Part shown: in pieces, positions 60,181 through 64,000 of the stretch
Layout of the letters: each line of letters begins with the position of its first letter
Position numbering within the stretch: the first letter of the stretch is position 1
Source: Mycolicibacterium moriokaense
Lineage (GTDB): Bacteria; Actinomycetota; Actinomycetes; Mycobacteriales; Mycobacteriaceae
DNA: 64,000 nucleotides
Assembly (NCBI RefSeq): GCF_003201655.1
Contig: NZ_QJJU01000019.1
Location: forward strand, 48,747 to 112,746
Direction: 5' to 3'
Position numbers and translations under genes: made by a program
The notes under the pieces: generated by a model
The model's database searches: none
Seen by the model: the letters and a program-made list of their open reading frames with translations, nothing else
Told to the model about the DNA's origin: nothing

Positions 60181-61816
60181 GGCCGGCGCGGTCCTGCAAT
60201 TCGCGGCGCACGATCTTGCCGGTGCTGCTGCGAGGTAGTTCGTCGAGGATCGTGATATCGCGGGGCACTTTGTAATTCGCCAAATTCTCTCGGACGTGTT
60301 GCTTCAGTAGGTCCGGGGTAGCCGATGCGCCGTCGTTCAAAACCACGAATGCGGCAAGCCGCTGTCCGTACTGTTCGTCGTCAACGCCGATCACCGATGC
60401 CTCCGCTATGTCCGGGTGCGCTGTCAGCGTCTTCTCCACTTCGATCGGATAGACGTTCTCACCTCCGGACACGATCATCTCGTCGTCGCGGCCGACCACG
60501 AACAGCCGCCCGGCATCGTCGAAGTATCCAACGTCGCCCGACGACATGAAGCCCTCGTGAAAGTCCTTGGTCTTGCCGGAGGTGTAGCCGTCGAACTGGG
60601 TGGAGTTGCGCACATAGATGCCACCGACTTCGCCGGTCGGCAACTCGGTGAAATCCTGGTCCAGAATGCGGATTTCGGTGCCGCCTGCCGGCTTGCCCGC
60701 GGTGTCGGGCGCGGCCCGCAGATCTTGCGGAGTCGCGGTGGCGATCATGCCCGCCTCGGTGGCGTTGTAGTTGTTATAGATCACGTCGCCGAACTGATCC
60801 ATGAAGCCGGTCACGACGTCGGGGCGCATGCGTGAGCCCGACGCGGCGGCGAACCGCAGCGACTGGCCGCTGTATGTGGCCCGCACCTCGTCGGGTAGAT
60901 CCATGATTCGGTCGAACATTACGGGCACAACGCAGAGTCCGGTGGCGCGGTGCCGGTCGATCAAACCGAGCGTGGCCTCGGGGTCGAACTTGCGGCGGGT
61001 GATGACCGTACACGCCATCGACGCCGCGAAGATGAGCTGCGAGAAGCCCCACGCATGGAACATCGGTGCCGCGACGACGACCGACTCCTCCGCGTGCCAA
61101 GGTGTGCGGTCAAGGATGGCCTTGAGGATTCCCGGTCCGCCGTCAGTGCCGCCGGAGTGCTTGGCGCCCTTGGGACTTCCTGTGGTGCCGGACGTGAGCA
61201 GAATGACCTTACTTTTTCTGCGCGCCTTGGCGCCATCCCGCTGCGGTTGCCGCCCGGCGTATTCGCCGACCATCTTTTCGACGGTCAGGCCACCCTGCGG
61301 CCCGTCGGTCCATGCGACGATCCGCGTTGCGTCCGGCTTGTCGGCCAGTGCGCGGTCGACGGTGGCGGTGAACTCCTCGTCGTAGATGACGGCATCTACG
61401 CCTTCGCGCGCAACGACCTCGGCCAAGGCGGGCCCGGCGAACGACGTATTAAGCAGTAGCACGTCGGCACCGATCCGGTTGGCGGCGACCAGCGCCTCGA
61501 CGAACCCGCGGTGGTTGCGTGCCATGAGGCCAATCACCTTGGCGGGCTGCCCCAGGTCTTGCAATGCGGCGGCGAACGCATCAGCGCGCTGGTCGATTTC
61601 GCGGAACGTCAGCGTGCCTAGCTCGTCGACGAGGCCGGGGCGGTCGGGGCAGCGCTGCGCCGCGGCGGCGAATCCCGATGTGATGCCCATGTTCTCGCGC
61701 TGCATCGCGGCTGCGATGCGGATGTACTTGTCGGGGCGCATCGGGGCGATGACCCCGGCGCGACGCATCGTCGCGACTATGCCGAGTGTGTCGGCAATGC
61801 GATCGGTAAACGCCAC
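60173..61816 (-). CDS. Acyl-CoA synthetase (FadD12-like)
   Basis: 547 residues. AMP-binding motif ILLTSGTTGSPKGAKHSGGT, then NNYNATEAGMIATA, GRDDEMIVSGGENVYPIEVE and catalytic Lys in PRSSTGKIVRREL. N terminus FTDRIADTLGIVATMRRAG is typical of the FadD12 group (Rv1427c). It should activate a fatty acid for storage by the acyltransferases around it. The start is 5 bases after the acyltransferase stop. Confidence 0.9.
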   Translation of the reverse strand: MAFTDRIADTLGIVATMRRAGVIAPMRPDKYIRIAAAMQRENMGITSGFAAAAQRCPDRPGLVDELGTLTFREIDQRADAFAAALQDLGQPAKVIGLMARNHRGFVEALVAANRIGADVLLLNTSFAGPALAEVVAREGVDAVIYDEEFTATVDRALADKPDATRIVAWTDGPQGGLTVEKMVGEYAGRQPQRDGAKARRKSKVILLTSGTTGSPKGAKHSGGTDGGPGILKAILDRTPWHAEESVVVAAPMFHAWGFSQLIFAASMACTVITRRKFDPEATLGLIDRHRATGLCVVPVMFDRIMDLPDEVRATYSGQSLRFAAASGSRMRPDVVTGFMDQFGDVIYNNYNATEAGMIATATPQDLRAAPDTAGKPAGGTEIRILDQDFTELPTGEVGGIYVRNSTQFDGYTSGKTKDFHEGFMSSGDVGYFDDAGRLFVVGRDDEMIVSGGENVYPIEVEKTLTAHPDIAEASVIGVDDEQYGQRLAAFVVLNDGASATPDLLKQHVRENLANYKVPRDITILDELPRSSTGKIVRRELQDRAGRA

Positions 61817-61821
61817 AATGG

Positions 61822-62631
61822 CTATCCCAGCACGGGCAGCCGTCGCTGCGAGGCCAGTTTGTCGAGTGCCCGCTGCATGACATGTCGGACGTGAGCATCT
61901 ACCTCGTCGATGTCAGGGTCTTCGCCGAACTCGGCGATGATGTCGATCGGAGGCAGCACCTCCATGACGATCTTGGCGGGCAGCGGAAGGTTGGGTGGGA
62001 CCACCAGGCTCAGACCGAACGGGAATCCGAACGAAATCGGCACGATCTTCGTGCGGGCCAGGCGTGCGATCGGGCCGAGACGCTCGGCCAGCCACGTGCC
62101 GCGGGACAGGAAAATCTGGGTCTCCTGGCCGCCGATGCCGACCGTAGGAACGATCGGCACCCCGGCATTCAGTGCGGCCTTGATGTAACCCGTGCGGCCG
62201 CCGAAGTCGATGACGTTCTCTGAAAGCGTGGGCCGGTAGACGTCGTAGTCGCCTCCGGGGAACACCACCACCAGACCGCCGGACCGCAGCGCCGCGTCGG
62301 CGTTCTCGTGGTTGGCACTGATATAGCCGATCTTCTTGAAGAAGTCTCCCGTCGGCCCGACCGAGAGCATGTCGTGGCTCAGCGTGTAGAGCGGCCGTCC
62401 GTAGCCGTGCTCGTGGTAGTACTCGGCCGCCAGGATCGGAACATCCATCGGCAGCATGCCGCCGGAATGGTTGGACACCACCAGCGCGCCCCCTGGCGGC
62501 ATGTTCTGCAGCCCGCGCACCTCCGCGCGGAAGTACCGCTTGAGGAACGGCCTGGTTATCCCCATCACGCGTTCGGTGAGGCCCGGATCCCACTTCGTGA
62601 GTTCCGACGGCTCGATAGCGGTCGAGGCCAT
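61822..62631 (-). CDS. Acyltransferase of the PlsC/DGAT2-like family (Rv1428c-like)
   Basis: 269 residues. Motif I is VVSNHSGGMLPMD, where the His-to-Asp spacing is longer than the classical HX4D; motif III-like VVFPGGDYDVYRPTLSENVI and VPIVPTVGIGGQETQIFLSR follow. Such proteins transfer acyl groups to glycerol lipids, probably at the membrane. It is the first gene of the operon; its start is 68 bases from echA with a KstR-type box between them. Confidence 0.85.
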   Translation of the reverse strand: MASTAIEPSELTKWDPGLTERVMGITRPFLKRYFRAEVRGLQNMPPGGALVVSNHSGGMLPMDVPILAAEYYHEHGYGRPLYTLSHDMLSVGPTGDFFKKIGYISANHENADAALRSGGLVVVFPGGDYDVYRPTLSENVIDFGGRTGYIKAALNAGVPIVPTVGIGGQETQIFLSRGTWLAERLGPIARLARTKIVPISFGFPFGLSLVVPPNLPLPAKIVMEVLPPIDIIAEFGEDPDIDEVDAHVRHVMQRALDKLASQRRLPVLG

Positions 62632-62649
62632 GCGGTCTCCCCCTAAAAT

Positions 62650-62663
62650 TAGAACGTGTTCTA
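62650..62663. promoter_or_regulatory. KstR-type operator between the acyltransferase and echA genes
   Basis: TAGAAC-GT-GTTCTA is a perfect 14-base palindrome and fits the KstR consensus TnnAACnnGTTnnA exactly. It lies 18 bases upstream of the acyltransferase ATG (62631) and 36 bases before echA (62700). KstR represses cholesterol genes in mycobacteria, so both operons could belong to that regulon. Confidence 0.75.
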
Positions 62664-62699
62664 GTTATGGTACCTGAGCCAGGTGGTTACGATCACCGC

Positions 62700-63473
62700 G
62701 TGACAGATAACAGCGAAAATGTAGTCCTGGTCGAACAGCGCGACCGCATCCTGATCATCACCATTAACCGGCCAGAGGCCAAGAACGCAGTAAATGCCGC
62801 GGTGAGCCAAGGGATGGCTGACGCGGTGGACCGACTCGACGGCGACCCCGGCCTTTCGGTCGGCATCCTGACCGGCGCAGGCGGCTCGTTCTGCGCGGGC
62901 ATGGACCTCAAGGCGTTCGCGCGGGGTGAGAACGTCGTGGTCGAGGGCCGCGGTATGGGTTTCACCCAGCGTCCGCCCGTCAAGCCACTGATCGCGGCGG
63001 TGGAGGGGTATTGCCTTGCGGGCGGGTGCGAACTCGCGCTGGCTACCGATCTGATCGTGGCCTCCAAGGAGTCGGCGTTCGGCATCCCCGAGACCAAGCG
63101 CGGTCTGGTCGCCGGTGGCGGCGGGCTGCTGCGACTGCCGCAGCGCATCCCGTATGCGGTCGCAATGGAACTCGCCCTGACCGGTGAGCGGCTGTCCGCG
63201 CAGCGGGCCTACGAACTCGGCCTGGTCAATGCCCTCGCCGAACCCGGGAAGGTACTGGACGCGGCGATCGAGCTGGCCGAGAAGATCACCGCGAACGGGC
63301 CGCTGGCCGTCGCTGCGACGAAGCGCATCATCGTCGAGTCACGCGAATGGTCGGAAGACGAGATGTGGGACAAGCAGACGAAGATCCTCGCTCCGGTGTT
63401 CATGTCGAACGACGCCAAGGAAGGCGCCATCGCGTTCGCGGAGAAGCGACCGCCGAAGTGGACGGGCAGCTGA
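62700..63473 (+). CDS. echA1: Enoyl-CoA hydratase
   Basis: 257 residues from GTG 62700. Crotonase fold: ITINRPEAKNAVNAAVSQGM, oxyanion hole GGSFCAGMDLKAFARG, first Glu in LAGGCELALATDLIVAS, second Glu in FGIPETKRGLVAGGGGLLRL, so both catalytic acids are kept. Place and sequence match echA1 (Rv0222). It hydrates trans-2-enoyl-CoA in beta-oxidation. A KstR-type palindrome upstream suggests induction by steroids. Confidence 0.92.
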   Translation: MTDNSENVVLVEQRDRILIITINRPEAKNAVNAAVSQGMADAVDRLDGDPGLSVGILTGAGGSFCAGMDLKAFARGENVVVEGRGMGFTQRPPVKPLIAAVEGYCLAGGCELALATDLIVASKESAFGIPETKRGLVAGGGGLLRLPQRIPYAVAMELALTGERLSAQRAYELGLVNALAEPGKVLDAAIELAEKITANGPLAVAATKRIIVESREWSEDEMWDKQTKILAPVFMSNDAKEGAIAFAEKRPPKWTGS

Positions 63474-63578
63474 CGGTCGCGGAGGGGACATCTTCGACGA
63501 ATGGCGAAGGGGCGGAACAGAACTTCGCTGGCGGTCTTCGACCGCTGCCAACGGGGGCAGCGAAGTCACGGTCTTTAG

Positions 63579-63646
63579 TTGTCCACAGCTTCCCAACGTC
63601 GAGGCGGTTTACGCGTAGAATACGGGTGGAATACGCCGGGGATACA
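63579..63646 (+). repeat. DnaA-box-like TTGTCCACA and 11-base-spaced GAATACG repeats
   Basis: TTGTCCACA at 63579-63587 is the actinobacterial DnaA-box consensus. Forty bases later GAATACG occurs at 63618 and 63629 and GGATACA at 63640, all 11 bases apart. The area (63474-63689) holds no other gene I can support. Function unknown; it may be an operator array. Confidence 0.4.
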
Positions 63647-63689
63647 CGTTTGCTTGGCACGATGCGGGCGCGAAAGATGTTGTGGAGCA

Positions 63690-64000
63690 ATGGGACTCGA
63701 AAAGGACGGTGAAGTCCCGACGGCGCGCCGCCGGCTGAGCGCGGAGGCGATGATAGCCAGTGATGTCGAGGTCGCCAACCTGCGGGAGCAGGGTGTGCCG
63801 TTTCGGGCGATAGCGGCGCGGCGGGCGTGGGCGGTAGACAGGCATGATGCGGCGGGCGGTGCTGTGGGCCGGGGTAGCGGCGGCGACTGTGGTCGCCGTT
63901 GTGGCGGCGGTGGTGTGGTTTTCCTCGGGCGCTTCCGTGGACGAACCGCAGCGGGGTTTTGCCGGAGGCTCCGTTCCGGTCTTAAACGCCGATGTGAGCG
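63690..64000 (+). CDS. Possible small HTH protein, truncated or decayed
   Basis: Starting at ATG 63690, the first 45 codons read like a small DNA-binding protein: RRRLSAEAMIASDVEVANLR followed by EQGVPFRAIAARRAWAV, which resembles the first helices of a helix-turn-helix. Beyond residue 52 the frame becomes Gly/Arg/Cys-rich and loses family features, while another frame opens at 63844. The frame stays open to the window edge. It may be a decayed or frameshifted gene. Confidence 0.3.
   Translation, partial: MGLEKDGEVPTARRRLSAEAMIASDVEVANLREQGVPFRAIAARRAWAVDRHDAAGGAVGRGSGGDCGRRCGGGGVVFLGRFRGRTAAGFCRRLRSGLKRRCE
63844..64000 (+). CDS. N-terminal part of an exported or membrane protein, cut by window end
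   Basis: From ATG 63844: MMRRAVLWAGVAAATVVAV, followed by a further hydrophobic stretch to WFSSG, is a typical signal anchor. The rest (SVDEPQRGFAGGSVPVLN) looks like the start of a periplasmic domain. A stop at 63835-63837 is in frame upstream. Only about 52 residues are present, so no family can be given. Confidence 0.5.
   Translation, partial: MMRRAVLWAGVAAATVVAVVAAVVWFSSGASVDEPQRGFAGGSVPVLNADVS

Noticed and set aside
1..64000. tRNA, rRNA, CRISPR and insertion sequences
   Set aside because: I scanned for cloverleaf features, regular repeat-spacer units and transposase motifs and saw none.

Overview
The window is high-GC actinobacterial DNA with the gene content of a fast-growing mycobacterium (Mycolicibacterium type). 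It contains mmpL3, mmpL11, zmp1, mycobacterial haemophore-type proteins, an L,D-transpeptidase, a WS/DGAT acyltransferase, many fadD/fadE/lip genes and Mce-associated proteins. The order closely follows M. tuberculosis from about Rv0177 to Rv0222 (recalled synteny, not a database search). No rRNA, tRNA, CRISPR array or insertion sequence was seen.

Layout. (1) 1-1294: the tail of an mce operon (two Mce-associated proteins). (2) 1310-8463: accessory metabolism: DUF1275 protein, SDR, fructosamine-kinase-like protein, secreted phosphodiester glycosidase-like protein, PQQ-type sugar dehydrogenase lipoprotein, pirin, MarR regulator, NDMA-type alcohol dehydrogenase. (3) 8589-14613: sigG-like ECF factor, monoacylglycerol lipase, and Rv0184/0185/0187/0188-like genes. 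(4) 14627-19031: ilvD, a copper module (DUF305 lipoprotein plus ricR behind a RicR-type operator), an F420/PPOX-type protein and an MFS exporter. (5) 19176-23658: L,D-transpeptidase, zmp1, two Rv0199/Rv0200-like membrane proteins. (6) 23655-42061: the envelope and haem block: mmpL11 with a small regulator, two haemophore-like proteins, a PrrAB-like two-component system, an M23-like lipoprotein, a flippase-like protein, an AI-2E family protein, mmpL3, a NYN protein, trmB, and a pair of degenerate P-loop proteins. (7) 42364-44190: pckA with a structured leader and a strong terminator. (8) 44311-56116: a catabolic island with acyl-CoA ligase, two hydratases, a KshA-like Rieske oxygenase, GntR regulator, two acyl-CoA dehydrogenases (one a FadE34-like fusion), a class III CoA-transferase, an amidohydrolase and an esterase. 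(9) 56292-63473: neutral-lipid genes (lipC, WS/DGAT, lipO-like, fadD12-like, acyltransferase, echA1). (10) 63474-64000: a start of accessory sequence.

How the parts fit. Regions 5-6 serve the envelope: MmpL3 and MmpL11 export lipids, the haemophores are expected to hand haem to MmpL proteins, Ldt crosslinks peptidoglycan. Regions 8-9 activate, oxidise, hydrolyse and store acyl chains. Several palindromes tie the lipid genes together: a perfect match to the KstR consensus before echA1, a similar box before the alcohol dehydrogenase, and a shared TTGAC-N4-GTCAA palindrome before both the fadD4-like operon and the FadE34-like operon.

The strongest leads for something little described are the DUF305-ricR copper operon, the tandem degenerate GTPase-like proteins downstream of trmB, the haemophore/two-component operon, and the steroid-like catabolic island with its shared operator. 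All functional statements rest on motif reading and recalled homology; no search was run.
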